Source: Candidatus Woesearchaeota archaeon
GTDB lineage: Archaea; Nanobdellota; Nanobdellia; Woesearchaeales; UBA10216
Assembly (NCBI GenBank): GCA_016180065.1
Contig: JACPBY010000004.1
Span: 19,951-83,950, forward strand
Length of the DNA stretch: 64,000 nt
Direction: 5' to 3'
In this document: piece by piece, positions 29,132-38,881 of the stretch
Layout of the letters: every line of letters begins with the position of its first letter
Numbering within the stretch: position 1 is the first letter of the stretch
The notes under the pieces: model-generated
What the model was told of the DNA's origin: nothing
The model's input: only the letters and a program-made list of their open reading frames with translations
The model's database searches: none
Translations under genes and position numbers: made by a program

Positions 29132-29275
29132 GGCAACTGCTTCTCTTTTGCAGCGGTTAAAAACTTTTCCCTTGAGATGGCGCATGCACAATTCACAAAA
29201 ATTTTAAAGACAAACCCAGTTAAGCGCAGCATCAGGCTACAGCAACTTCAACAATTACACCGGTGGGCGCAGACA

Positions 29276-29596
29276 ATGAGTGATAACTTTATCTTTATCG
29301 GCACAAAGCCGCTGATGAGTTACGTGACCGCTGTCGTAATGCAGTTCACAGCCAGGAATGCAGAAACAGTGGTTGTGAAAGCAAGGGGCAAATTCATCAG
29401 CAGGGCGGTTGACGTTGCCGAGGTAGCAACGAAGCGCTTTCTTGAAGGGCAGGCAGAGATAAGGCACATCTCCACAAGCTCTGAAGGGTTCACAACAAAT
29501 GAAGGCAGGCAGGTAAGGGTTTCTTCAATAGAGATAACGCTTGGAAAGAAGAACATGGACGCCTTAGCTCCTCAGAGCAGCTGTACAATGCCATAA
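29276..29596 (+). CDS. albA: DNA/RNA-binding protein Alba
   Basis: 'FIGTKPLMSYVTAVVMQFTARNAETVVVKARGKFISRAVDVAEVATKRFL'; ATG 29276 inside ORF 29054..29596. Confidence 0.92.
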   Translation: MSDNFIFIGTKPLMSYVTAVVMQFTARNAETVVVKARGKFISRAVDVAEVATKRFLEGQAEIRHISTSSEGFTTNEGRQVRVSSIEITLGKKNMDALAPQSSCTMP

Positions 29597-30201
29597 ACAG
29601 CCGGGGCTATAAACGAGAACGCCCATATGTTGAAGATAATGTGCGTAACAATAAAAAGCGCGGTCCTGCCGGCATTGCTGCCAAGAAGGATATAGCCCGG
29701 GGCTATGATTGCATCGTAAATTATCGTCATTATTATGCCTGTCGAGGTTATGCTATCTGCCTGGTGAAAAATGTTCGGGGCGGCCAGCCCGACTACCGCT
29801 ATTCCTATGAAAGAGACGAACGTGGAGTAAGTAAACCTTTCAGAGAGAACCTCTGCGAGGAAAAGCCCCACAAGCCCAACCACCAGCCCAGGCAGCCTGC
29901 CAAAAGAAACTGATGTTACCACAAGGCCAACCATTATGAGCTCAACACCAAGTGATACTTTAATCCACCTGTTGTAAAGCATTGAAACTGTCCCAATTGC
30001 AATGAAAAATACCATGACAATAATAACTTTGATGTAGTTCCAAAAAAAGAAGAGCAGCACAAGAGCAGCAAGCATAAACAGGGCAATAAGCCTTCTTTCA
30101 ATCAGAAACCTGATGAACGATGCCAGGTTCTCCAGCCCGGGAACTTTCGAGTGAGCCCACGCTACCAAGTCATTTTTCTTCTTCGGGTTTCCCGGCTCCA
30201 T
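29572..30201 (-). CDS. Multi-TM membrane protein, paralog family member
   Basis: Shared 'YxRxxxxxxxxELxxxxxxxxxxxFGxxxGxxxGLxxxxxAE' pattern with neighbours. Confidence 0.5.
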   Translation of the reverse strand: MEPGNPKKKNDLVAWAHSKVPGLENLASFIRFLIERRLIALFMLAALVLLFFFWNYIKVIIVMVFFIAIGTVSMLYNRWIKVSLGVELIMVGLVVTSVSFGRLPGLVVGLVGLFLAEVLSERFTYSTFVSFIGIAVVGLAAPNIFHQADSITSTGIIMTIIYDAIIAPGYILLGSNAGRTALFIVTHIIFNIWAFSFIAPAVYGIVQLL

Positions 30202-30275
30202 TTTTCACACCATGAGCGCAACGTGAGGTGCGCAGCAATAAGGGGGCGAGCAGCAGCGAGCTTGTTTCTCTTGTT

Positions 30276-30313
30276 GGGTTGATAAGGGGGCGAGCAGCAG
30301 CGAGCTCCCTTAT
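30276..30313. repeat. GGGTTGATAAGGG hairpin element, with a partial direct repeat of AAGGGGGCGAGCAGCAGCGAGCT at 30240-30262
   Basis: GGGTTGATAAGGGGGCGAGCAGCAGCGAGCTCCCTTAT. Confidence 0.6.
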
Positions 30314-30315
30314 AA

Positions 30316-30443
30316 TGAGCCCGCCGGGATTTGAACCCGGATCAATCGGTTTCCACTGACTTCGTTCGTAGTTTTTTGATTGACCTTTTTCGCAAAAAGG
30401 CCACCCGAAGCCGATCGCACTGTCCGGATTGTGCTACAGGCCC
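30316..30443 (-). tRNA. tRNA-Arg(TCG) with about 54-nt intron (30351-30404)
   Basis: Acceptor GGGCCTG/CGGGCTC, D-stem GCAC/GTGC, anticodon stem ATCGG/CCGAT, loop CTTCGG|A, T-arm CCGGG-TTCAAAT-CCCGG. Confidence 0.85.
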
Positions 30444-30506
30444 AAAAGTTAACACCTGTAAAATGCCGAATAGTATTTAAAGCTATTTCATCTATGGCTA
30501 AATGCA

Positions 30507-31100
30507 ATGAAGGCTGTTGTTTTGGAAAAAATGCGCAAAGCTTCAGAGGCTTTTGCCACGAAGCTGGCGAAAAGGCATGTTGTGGCCACAGCTATCATGG
30601 CTCTTGCGGCAGTGGTTCTGCTCTTCAGCGTTCTCAAGGCGCTTTTGGGCATTGCGCTGCTCTTTGTTCTGGGAGCTTTCTCTACTTACTACAAGCGGAA
30701 GCTTGAGGCGTTCGGTGCAGTGGGCTTTGAGCTTGTTACATTCACGGCAGTAATGGCTGGAATTGCATTTGGGCCGCTAATCGGCGCCCTGTTCGGGCTT
30801 GCGGTCTCGGCAGTGTCAGTGGCCATATCAAGGGACATTGGGCCAACTACGCTGTTCTTTATTCTTGCCACTGCCGCGATAGGGGCAATTGCCAAAGGCT
30901 TGAGCTCAGCAGTTCCAACCGTTGCGCTGGGAATGGCTTCCCTCGCTTTTTCAACATTTGCCACGCACGCTTTCACATTCCTTGTTCAGAGGGATACAGA
31001 AATAAAAATCGTAGCCGCAACAGGGATTGTGGTGAACTTTTTTGTCAACTACATATTGTTCGCTTTCGCTGCCGAACCCATTCTTAGGCTGTTCACGTGA
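30507..31100 (+). CDS. Multi-TM membrane protein, paralog family member
   Basis: 'YKRKLEAFGAVGFELVTFTAVMAGIAFGPLIGALFGLAV'. Confidence 0.5.
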   Translation: MKAVVLEKMRKASEAFATKLAKRHVVATAIMALAAVVLLFSVLKALLGIALLFVLGAFSTYYKRKLEAFGAVGFELVTFTAVMAGIAFGPLIGALFGLAVSAVSVAISRDIGPTTLFFILATAAIGAIAKGLSSAVPTVALGMASLAFSTFATHAFTFLVQRDTEIKIVAATGIVVNFFVNYILFAFAAEPILRLFT

Positions 31101-31716
31101 TGATTCCCTTTGCAAATTCCCCTGCTATTGAGAAAACAACGAAGTTGAACGGCACGTTAATGAGGACAAATGCAAAGAGCTTGAACCTTAGCTCAGCATC
31201 ACTCTGAAAGGCGTAGAGCGGCTGCGCAACCGCGTTGTAAAGCAGGCTCATGAGCAGCCCGAGTGTTACTATGTTCACTCCTGGGAAAAATGCTGCGGTG
31301 AAGCCGACAACCGCCCTCGCCGGGATGTAGCCTATTATGAATGCGTCAATGCCCGAATTAAGCACTTCCGCAGCAACTGTCACGACTGCTCCGAAAAGGG
31401 CGCCAACCAGCGGGCCGTAAGCTACCCCCGCCAGGACAGTTGAGAAAGTCACAAGCTCAACAGCCGGAGGAACTCTCATATACCTTTTGTATATTGTTGA
31501 CAATACTGCAATAAGGGCGAGAAGCAGGAGGACGACAGCATTCTTTATGTAATTGCCAAAAAGAAACAGCACTGCCATTCCTCCTATGGTGGCGAAAAGC
31601 AGGGCTTTGTGGCGCAGCAGCAAAGCAAGGTAACGGGCAGTCGCGCCCGGGCCAAAAAGGCTCTTCAAACTCTGAAACTGCCCAGCATTCACTTTTCCTC
31701 CCTTATCCCCACTCAT
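31093..31716 (-). CDS. Multi-TM membrane protein, paralog family member
   Basis: 'YKRYMRVPPAVELVTFSTVLAGVAYGPLVGALFGAVV'. Confidence 0.5.
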   Translation of the reverse strand: MSGDKGGKVNAGQFQSLKSLFGPGATARYLALLLRHKALLFATIGGMAVLFLFGNYIKNAVVLLLLALIAVLSTIYKRYMRVPPAVELVTFSTVLAGVAYGPLVGALFGAVVTVAAEVLNSGIDAFIIGYIPARAVVGFTAAFFPGVNIVTLGLLMSLLYNAVAQPLYAFQSDAELRFKLFAFVLINVPFNFVVFSIAGEFAKGIIT

Positions 31717-31772
31717 TGCTCCCAGAAATTGAAAAACAGATATAAACCTATCTTATCAAAATTATAAAGAAT

Positions 31773-32360
31773 TTAAGCGACTGCCTTGAGGATTGCAAAC
31801 AACGGCTCGCCAATGAACTTGAAGATAAGAAAATTAAGCGGTATGTTAAGCGAGCCAAAGTAAATTGACTTGATGCGCTTTTCAGGGTCGGTAAGGAGCC
31901 AGTAAACAGGCTGCTGCAGCGCGTTGTAAAGAAGGCTCATGAGGAAGCCAAGCATAGGCAGGCTCATGCCGTTACTGTAAAGCCACGGCGCAACAAAGGC
32001 AATCACTGCCCTGGGGAACGTATATGTTATGCTGAACGGGTCAAGAGCCTGCGAGGCTATTTCAGAAGTGATGCTGACCACCACCGCAAATAGTGCCCCA
32101 ATCACAGGGCCGTAGAATACGCTGACAGCTACTGTTGCCAGTATGACCAGCTCAAAGGCAGGAGGAGCCTGAAAAACCCTTTTGTAAAACTGGGAAAATG
32201 TGCCGGCCAGCCCGAGTATGGTTATGATGATAAAAGCCTTCACCTGCTCAGTGAACAGCACAAACAGAAGGATGAAGACAAAAAAGGATGTCACGTACTG
32301 CCTGTGCTCCCGGCCATATCCATATAGCGAGACAAGCCACGCCCTTACCATAAAAAGCAT
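31773..32360 (-). CDS. Multi-TM membrane protein, paralog family member
   Basis: 'YKRVFQAPPAFELVILATVAVSVFYGPVIGALFAVVV'. Confidence 0.5.
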   Translation of the reverse strand: MLFMVRAWLVSLYGYGREHRQYVTSFFVFILLFVLFTEQVKAFIIITILGLAGTFSQFYKRVFQAPPAFELVILATVAVSVFYGPVIGALFAVVVSITSEIASQALDPFSITYTFPRAVIAFVAPWLYSNGMSLPMLGFLMSLLYNALQQPVYWLLTDPEKRIKSIYFGSLNIPLNFLIFKFIGEPLFAILKAVA

Positions 32361-32395
32361 AGAGGTGAAGGCTGAATATAAAACATTATCGAAAG

Positions 32396-32950
32396 TCAGC
32401 CCGGCAGCCTTCCCTCGATGCCATGAAGGACGCTGCTGGGGCTTAAGTAGCTGAAGGGCAGGTTTCTTTTAAGATGGATTCCCAGGTTTGTCACGACAAT
32501 TTTCTTGTAGGCTTGCAACGCGGCTGGCAAAGCATCATCAAAGCTCTTCCCAGGCCTCCTGTGCAAGCTGCTGCTGGGCGCAATACTTTGCTTCTTTTCA
32601 TACCTCGCCCTCATGTTTTTTACATGAGCACCTTTGCTTCCTTCATAGGCAGTTGCCGGCAAGAGCTCTGCAACAAGAGTCTCAAGAAAGCTTAGCTTGC
32701 TGTGGTGATTGCCAATGGTATCCTGCCTTACAACGCTTCTTAACGGCAGGTAGAAATCGTTTACTGCCTGCTTAAACCATTGTTGCATAGGAGGAGGAAC
32801 AGACTCAAGAACAGCCTTCTCAGCAGTTGTCAGCTCTGTGCTGTACTTGCCATTGATTACTTCTTCAAGGAGATGGCGGGGCACCTCGCTAACCAGCTCA
32901 TATGGCGGCATGTGGCAAGTTAATAGCAATTTCATGAAATATTTTTCCAT
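32396..32950 (-). CDS. Hypothetical protein
   Basis: ORF; start chosen to avoid overlap with proS. Confidence 0.35.
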   Translation of the reverse strand: MEKYFMKLLLTCHMPPYELVSEVPRHLLEEVINGKYSTELTTAEKAVLESVPPPMQQWFKQAVNDFYLPLRSVVRQDTIGNHHSKLSFLETLVAELLPATAYEGSKGAHVKNMRARYEKKQSIAPSSSLHRRPGKSFDDALPAALQAYKKIVVTNLGIHLKRNLPFSYLSPSSVLHGIEGRLPG

Positions 32951-33016
32951 TTCCAGCCCTGCATAAGCCACAAAAACATTTAAATACGCTTCAGGGCTGA
33001 CGCAGCTGTGGTAGCT

Positions 33017-34525
33017 ATGGCTGATGGAAAAAACGACAAGGGCAAAAGCCAAAGAGATGGCGATAAGAAAACAACAGGCGTTACTGTAAAAAAATCAGAA
33101 GATTTCTCAGAGTGGTACACCCAGGTTGTCCAGAAGGCAGACCTCGCAGACTATACTTCTGTTTCAGGCTGCATGGTGTTCAAGCCATACAGCTACGCAA
33201 TCTGGGAAAAAGTACGGCAGCTCCTTGACGCAAGGCTTAAGCAGCTTGGAGTCAAAAACGCATACTTCCCGCTTTTCATACCTGAAAGCCTGTTCAAGAA
33301 GGAGGCAGAGCACGTTGAAGGGTTCACGCCTGAGGTCGCCTGGGTGACGCAGGCAGGGGATACAAAGCTGGATGAAAGACTGGCTGTAAGGCCGACATCA
33401 GAGACAATAATATACGAGTCTTACTCAAAATGGATAAGGAGCTGGCGCGACCTGCCTCTCCTGATAAACCAGTGGTGCAATGTCGTAAGGTGGGAATTCA
33501 AGTACCCAAAGCCGTTCATAAGGACAAGGGAATTCCTTTGGCAGGAAGGCCATACAGTTCATGAAACAGAGAAGCAGGCTGGCGACATGGTCCTGGCGAT
33601 CCTTGGCATATACCGCGAAATTGTAGAACAAGCCTTGGCAATCCATGTAATACCCGGAAGGAAAAGCGAGCAGGAAAAGTTCGCCGGAGCGGTTTACACA
33701 ACAACAATAGAGGCACTGATGCCTGACGGAAAGGCCCTGCAGATGGGCACGAGCCACAACCTCGGACAAAACTTCGGCAAGGCATTCGGGATAAGCTTCC
33801 TGGGAAAAGGCGGCAAGCGCGAGACGCCCTGGCAGACAAGCTGGGGAATGAGCACAAGAGTCATAGGAGCGCTGATAATGGCGCACGGCGATGACCACGG
33901 CCTTGTCCTGCCACCAAACATCGCGCCCATACAAGCTGTGATTGTGCCAATACTTTTTGAGGATTCAAAAAAAGAGGTCCTGGCAGCAGCTGCAAAGCTG
34001 AAAAAAGAGCTGGAGAAGGAAAATATCATTGTTGAACTTGATGACCGCGAAACTTACACCGCAGGCTGGAAGTTCAACGTGTGGGAGCTCAAAGGCGTCC
34101 CGCTCAGGATAGAGCTCGGCCCAAGGGACTTGCAGCAGAAGCAGGCAGTCCTGTTCAGAAGGGACACAGCAGCCAAGGAAACCGTAAAGCTGGAGTCGGT
34201 TGCAGCAGCAGCCGGGAAAACCCTTGCCGAAATCCAGCAGTCACTCTACCAGAAGTCAAAGCAGCAGCTTGAAATAAACATTGTGACTGTGAAAAGCGTT
34301 GCCGACATCACCGCTGCGGTGAAAGGCAAAAAGCTTGCAAGAGGATTTTTCTGCGGCTCTGCAAAGTGCGAGGAAGAAATTAAAGCCAAGGCAGACGGAG
34401 CAGCCTCAAGGTGCATGAGCATGGCCCCTTTAGAAAAAGGGCCAATCCAAAAACGCGATGAGCAGGGAAAGTGCGCTGCCTGCGGGAAAGAAGGCATAAC
34501 AACATGGTTCGGGAAGGCTTACTAA
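33017..34525 (+). CDS. proS: Prolyl-tRNA synthetase
   Basis: 'DFSEWYTQVVQKADLADYTSVSGCMVFKPY', 'LAVRPTSETIIYESYSKWIRSWRDLPLLINQWCNVVRWE', 'LWQEGHTVH'. Confidence 0.97.
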   Translation: MADGKNDKGKSQRDGDKKTTGVTVKKSEDFSEWYTQVVQKADLADYTSVSGCMVFKPYSYAIWEKVRQLLDARLKQLGVKNAYFPLFIPESLFKKEAEHVEGFTPEVAWVTQAGDTKLDERLAVRPTSETIIYESYSKWIRSWRDLPLLINQWCNVVRWEFKYPKPFIRTREFLWQEGHTVHETEKQAGDMVLAILGIYREIVEQALAIHVIPGRKSEQEKFAGAVYTTTIEALMPDGKALQMGTSHNLGQNFGKAFGISFLGKGGKRETPWQTSWGMSTRVIGALIMAHGDDHGLVLPPNIAPIQAVIVPILFEDSKKEVLAAAAKLKKELEKENIIVELDDRETYTAGWKFNVWELKGVPLRIELGPRDLQQKQAVLFRRDTAAKETVKLESVAAAAGKTLAEIQQSLYQKSKQQLEINIVTVKSVADITAAVKGKKLARGFFCGSAKCEEEIKAKADGAASRCMSMAPLEKGPIQKRDEQGKCAACGKEGITTWFGKAY

Positions 34526-34655
34526 TCCCGCCAGCCAACAGAATTAAACTACTCTCTAGTGGTTATAACCGAAAGATTTAAATATGGGAGTTTCTTTCCT
34601 GCCCCTTCGTAGTATTTATTACGCAGTGATAAAATCACTGTTTTGAATCAAACTA

Positions 34656-35402
34656 GTGGAGGGTGAAAAGAAAATGGTACAGATTGGTCCTTGGAATTTG
34701 AATTTAACGCGACGCCAACAGACAGGTCCTACTGTCCAAGAGGGCATACAGGCAATGGTGGAAGGAATTCTCATGGCTGTTGATAACATTGCAGCTAACG
34801 GCCAGAACGTGCAACACGTGATGCAGGCGCCTTATGGCGGCGTTGCTGCTGATCCTGCAACAAACTATAGGCCAACAGTTGCAGTAGTCAGGCAGGACAA
34901 CACAGAGGTTTACCATCCTCAAGGGGATGTGACAGTGCCTGAGGCAAGAAGCGGCCTTAGCAGGGCTGCATGGGACACTTCAGCGCAAACTGCTGAAACC
35001 ACTGCAAGGTTGAGCCTTGACGCTATTCTTCAGCATAGAATCAACATCGGCAATGCTTTGACCCAGATAGCTGATGAGGCAGGCTTGAGAGCCATGGGCC
35101 CGCAGCAGGCAATGCAGGCTGTTCTCGGCCTTGTCGGGACACTTAACACAACCGGCAACATGGCAACAACGATAAAGCCCAGCGACTTATATGACACTGT
35201 GAGAAGGCTTGCGATGGTTGTTGAGCTTATGCAGCCTCAGCCACCTGCCGGCGCTCAAGCACAGCCAAACCCTGTGCTTGAAGGGCTGAACCAGTGCCTG
35301 GCCGCAAACAGGTTCATGGCACAGCGAAGGCAGGATGTGCAGTACCAGCTGCCTACACAGACAGCAGCTACAGTCATGCTTGCCCAGTATGCAATACGCT
35401 GA
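34656..35402 (+). CDS. Hypothetical helical protein
   Basis: ORF preceded by AT-rich promoter-like 'GATTTAAATAT' and GGAGGGTG RBS-like. Confidence 0.45.
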   Translation: MEGEKKMVQIGPWNLNLTRRQQTGPTVQEGIQAMVEGILMAVDNIAANGQNVQHVMQAPYGGVAADPATNYRPTVAVVRQDNTEVYHPQGDVTVPEARSGLSRAAWDTSAQTAETTARLSLDAILQHRINIGNALTQIADEAGLRAMGPQQAMQAVLGLVGTLNTTGNMATTIKPSDLYDTVRRLAMVVELMQPQPPAGAQAQPNPVLEGLNQCLAANRFMAQRRQDVQYQLPTQTAATVMLAQYAIR

Positions 35403-35407
35403 GGGCT

Positions 35408-35431
35408 TTTTTTTTATTTTTTTAATTTAAA
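35408..35431 (+). terminator. Poly-T tract, archaeal-type terminator
   Basis: tttttttttatttttttaattt immediately 3' of ORF 34656..35402. Confidence 0.55.
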
Positions 35432-35447
35432 CAAGGAGCTGCTTTCA

Positions 35448-36707
35448 ATGAGTCAGATACGCTTTAATGAAATTGCAAGTCCTGGCGAAAGGATGGTTAG
35501 AGGAAACCTTATTGCTGCCAGGGCCCTGCACGTTCTTGACGGCCAAGACCACTACGGAAACGTGGTCCAAGCTGAAGTTGTTGACTCCGGATTGGAAATT
35601 CACATTGCAGAAGCCAGAGGGCCTTTCTCACCAGCAACAGCTGCAGTGATGGCGCAGGCAAACCAGGCAGCACAGGCAGCTTACGATACTGCGATGCAGC
35701 CGGTAAGGCAGAGAAGGGCGCAGATAGGAGCGCTCCTGCAAACCATTGAAACGGTCATGGCAGGCCCGAGGGACCAGCAAACCGTAACAGGCATTCAGCA
35801 AAACCTTAGGCTGCTCAGGAGCCTCGCCATTGTTGATGTTTCAATAAACTACGCCGATGTGAGGGCTGACAACACAAGGCTCAGGCACGAGGCGCAGCAG
35901 CTTGTTTCTCAGGGTGAGCTTGCAGCCATGCCCGTTACTGAGTTTCTTGATGACATTCTGCAGGCACAAGGACCCCGCGGGCAAATCCCATTAGGCGTTG
36001 AGCACGGTGTAAGGGACTACTTTTTTGTCAACAACTTGCTCAGAGGCGAGGCGTGGGGCTACCTGTTCTCAGAGACAGGGTTGCTTCTGCTTGAAGGCGG
36101 AAAGCATAACGAGGCGTTGGGTGAGCTGGCTATGGCAGTTCAGCTTGGCTATGACGACCCTTCTGTCAAGCTTGGCATCGGAGAGGCTTACCAAGGCCTT
36201 GGTGATACAGGCCAGGCAATAGGCGCATACACCGCGGCATTAGCAGACTCCCCGATGAATCCTGAAGCGCTTGAGGCTTTGACAGGGCTGCACAGGCAAA
36301 AGGCAGCACAAACGCGCAGGAGAGTTGAGCCTCAGGTTGTGCCTTACGCTGCAATGGTTGATGCAAGGGACAACCTTGGCCCTGAAGAGATACAGGCATC
36401 AAGCGCAACACAGCAGCAAAAGGCATCACAGCTTTACACTCTTGGCGCAGCCTACCTGTCAATCAAGCCAGTGCACCCTTCACTTGGGCTTGAGCTTCTT
36501 CAAAAATCGTTAGCCCTTGACCCTAACCGGAAGGAAACCCATCTCTGGATTGCTGATGCTTGCAGCACGCTTAGGTATGCTGCCGGAACCCAGCCTTCTT
36601 TATCCCAGCAAGATTATAGCCCGCTTGGGGCGCTGCTGGCATCAGTGCCAGGCCCATCACAAATAATGCGAAGGGGCTTAAGCGCTGTTCGCAGGGCAAT
36701 GACTTAA
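35448..36707 (+). CDS. TPR-like hypothetical protein
   Basis: 'LLLLEGGKHNEALGELAMAVQLGYDDPSVKLGIGEAYQGLGDTGQAIGAYTAALADSPMNPEALEAL'. Confidence 0.6.
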   Translation: MSQIRFNEIASPGERMVRGNLIAARALHVLDGQDHYGNVVQAEVVDSGLEIHIAEARGPFSPATAAVMAQANQAAQAAYDTAMQPVRQRRAQIGALLQTIETVMAGPRDQQTVTGIQQNLRLLRSLAIVDVSINYADVRADNTRLRHEAQQLVSQGELAAMPVTEFLDDILQAQGPRGQIPLGVEHGVRDYFFVNNLLRGEAWGYLFSETGLLLLEGGKHNEALGELAMAVQLGYDDPSVKLGIGEAYQGLGDTGQAIGAYTAALADSPMNPEALEALTGLHRQKAAQTRRRVEPQVVPYAAMVDARDNLGPEEIQASSATQQQKASQLYTLGAAYLSIKPVHPSLGLELLQKSLALDPNRKETHLWIADACSTLRYAAGTQPSLSQQDYSPLGALLASVPGPSQIMRRGLSAVRRAMT

Positions 36708-38299
36708 ATCCTGAAGCCAGCCAGATTTTTAAGCGCCTGATTAGACCTGCCTTTCACGCCTCCTCCCAGCGCCTGGAACTCGTTCCGCAGCAGCTTGTCA
36801 AAAACCTGCAGCACACTTCTAAGCTTTTGGTCAAGGCTGTTTACTCTTTTAAGGATGTCCTGGGATTGCTGTATGCCCGGCTGCTGCACCTGGGCCATTT
36901 TCAGCAAAGAGTTAAGGTGCGTGACAACATCGTTAAGCTGGGGTCTCCAAAGCTGGCCGCGCTTTGCAAGCGCCTTCATGTTAATAAGCAGGTTGTCAAG
37001 GCTTGTAATCTCCTGCTTCGTTTGGTCAGCGATTGCCTCTAGCTGCCTTACTGCAGGCAGCAATATGTTTCTCTTATCCTGCTCCAGCCTCTCGAAATCT
37101 TTTATTTCCTTGTCTATCATCTCAACGTCTTTCTTAACCTGGCCTGTAAGACTGTGAGTTGCGATGAACCTGTTCCTGTCACTGCCAATCACCAGCGACA
37201 CTTGCCCTACAATCTTTAGAATACGGGCATCTTCCTGCGAGTTCTTAATGAGGTCATTAACCTCTTGTATTAATGCCTGGCGTTCCATCTTTGCAAAAGT
37301 GTCAGCAGCCTGGACGCGGCTGAACAGCTTCCCTACATATTGCTGGTACTTCTCCCTAAGCTCCTTTACCTTGCTTTCTGTTGCAGGGTTAAGCTGTCCC
37401 CCCTTGACCTGCGCCATGACCTTCTCCAGCTCAATTTCAACCCTTTCAAGCTCTTCAGCGAGCCCTATGGCGTTCTGGATGCTCTCCTTAAACTGCTGCA
37501 CGTCCTTTATCTCAGCCCTGCCAAGCCTTTTTGCAAAGTCATCAAGCTTTGTTTCATACTGCTCCACATTGCCAATCTGCCTTACGTCTTCCTCAGTCTT
37601 CTTGAAATGGTCCTTTACAGCTGCTGCCGTATCTTTGCCTTTTTCTGCAAGCCCTTTTTCAAAATCCTGTTTTCCAAAGAACCCGCCGCTAAAAAGATGC
37701 CCAACACCCTTGATGATGCTGTAAAGAAGGCCGATGGTTGCAATAATAAAGCCGATGTTTAAGCCCAAAACAAGGAACCCTGCAGCGGGGTTTTCAGAGG
37801 TCTCAGCCAGACTCTTAAGCGTGTTAATGAGGTCATTGGCGAGGAAATTAAGCAATGCATAAGTGCCCAGATAGGCGAAGGAGAATGCAGGCACTTTGTG
37901 AGCCCCCATGCCGCTGGCAAACTTGAAAATCAAAGCGCCAAAGATAAATGCCACGAAAAGCCCTGCGAAAGGCCCGAGAGAACCAAGGTTCCAGCCTGCC
38001 CTTGACTCGTAAACAGCCAATGCAACAGCAAGTATGGCCCCAACTACAATGCCCAGCTTTGACCCCTGGCCCTCGAACTGTTTCTGAAGCGCCATCCTGC
38101 TTATGATTATGAATAAGAACAGGTAAGCGGTCATGTCAAGCCAGAACCAGTGCTTGTTGTAGAAACCCTCGCCATCAAAACCCTCAAGCATCTTGAAGGA
38201 GGTGTCAAACACATTGGCAGCTGCAACAGCCTGAACAGTAATTATCGAGAAGAGCAGCAGCAGGAGCAACTGCTTCTTATTAAGCCTGCCAAAGTTCAT
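36704..38299 (-). CDS. Multi-TM protein with long cytoplasmic coiled coil
   Basis: N-term TM helices, C-terminal heptad-rich region. Confidence 0.5.
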   Translation of the reverse strand: MNFGRLNKKQLLLLLLFSIITVQAVAAANVFDTSFKMLEGFDGEGFYNKHWFWLDMTAYLFLFIIISRMALQKQFEGQGSKLGIVVGAILAVALAVYESRAGWNLGSLGPFAGLFVAFIFGALIFKFASGMGAHKVPAFSFAYLGTYALLNFLANDLINTLKSLAETSENPAAGFLVLGLNIGFIIATIGLLYSIIKGVGHLFSGGFFGKQDFEKGLAEKGKDTAAAVKDHFKKTEEDVRQIGNVEQYETKLDDFAKRLGRAEIKDVQQFKESIQNAIGLAEELERVEIELEKVMAQVKGGQLNPATESKVKELREKYQQYVGKLFSRVQAADTFAKMERQALIQEVNDLIKNSQEDARILKIVGQVSLVIGSDRNRFIATHSLTGQVKKDVEMIDKEIKDFERLEQDKRNILLPAVRQLEAIADQTKQEITSLDNLLINMKALAKRGQLWRPQLNDVVTHLNSLLKMAQVQQPGIQQSQDILKRVNSLDQKLRSVLQVFDKLLRNEFQALGGGVKGRSNQALKNLAGFRI

Positions 38300-38342
38300 A
38301 TTCAGTATGCACCGGTTTTTTTGTCTTAAATCCTAGTTTGGC

Positions 38343-38810
38343 CTACATCCCCTGAGTGCCGCCGTAAAGCAGCAGCCCTCCTGTTGCAACATAGAGGACA
38401 TTCATTATGATTTGCGCAAGCTGCGGGATGTTAAAGCCGATAACGCCCAAGCTGTTAAGCAGCGGGATAAGGCCAATAGCAAGGAGAGCCAGCGCCATGA
38501 TGAACGTTGCAGGGGTAAGCATAGCGCCTATGCCCATAGCCATGCCCATGCTGCCCTCGCTGATAGCATCCCACAGCAGGATTACTGCCCCGATTATGCT
38601 GATGACATGCAGCACAATATTCGGCAAAGCAGGTATTGAGAAGCCAATAACCTTGAACTGGTTAAGGAGCGGAATGATGCCAAAAGCCAGGAACACAAGC
38701 CCAAGGATAAGGCTTACTGGCTTCCTCGGGCCCATCATGCCCATTCCCATTCCAAACTGGGCTTTTCTGCCAGCTAAACAGCCAAGTAGCGAAAATGCTA
38801 TTTTACACAC
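38343..38810 (-). CDS. Small membrane protein with internal duplication
   Basis: 'LAFGIIPLLNQFKVIGFSIPALPNIVLHV' vs 'LAIGLIPLLNSLGVIGFNIPQLAQIIMNV'. Confidence 0.5.
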   Translation of the reverse strand: MCKIAFSLLGCLAGRKAQFGMGMGMMGPRKPVSLILGLVFLAFGIIPLLNQFKVIGFSIPALPNIVLHVISIIGAVILLWDAISEGSMGMAMGIGAMLTPATFIMALALLAIGLIPLLNSLGVIGFNIPQLAQIIMNVLYVATGGLLLYGGTQGM

Positions 38811-38881
38811 CTCTTAAAACCGCTTTTACATTTTACTGCTGCCCATGTTTTTAAATGTTTCGCAACACCGCAGCAGCTGCT

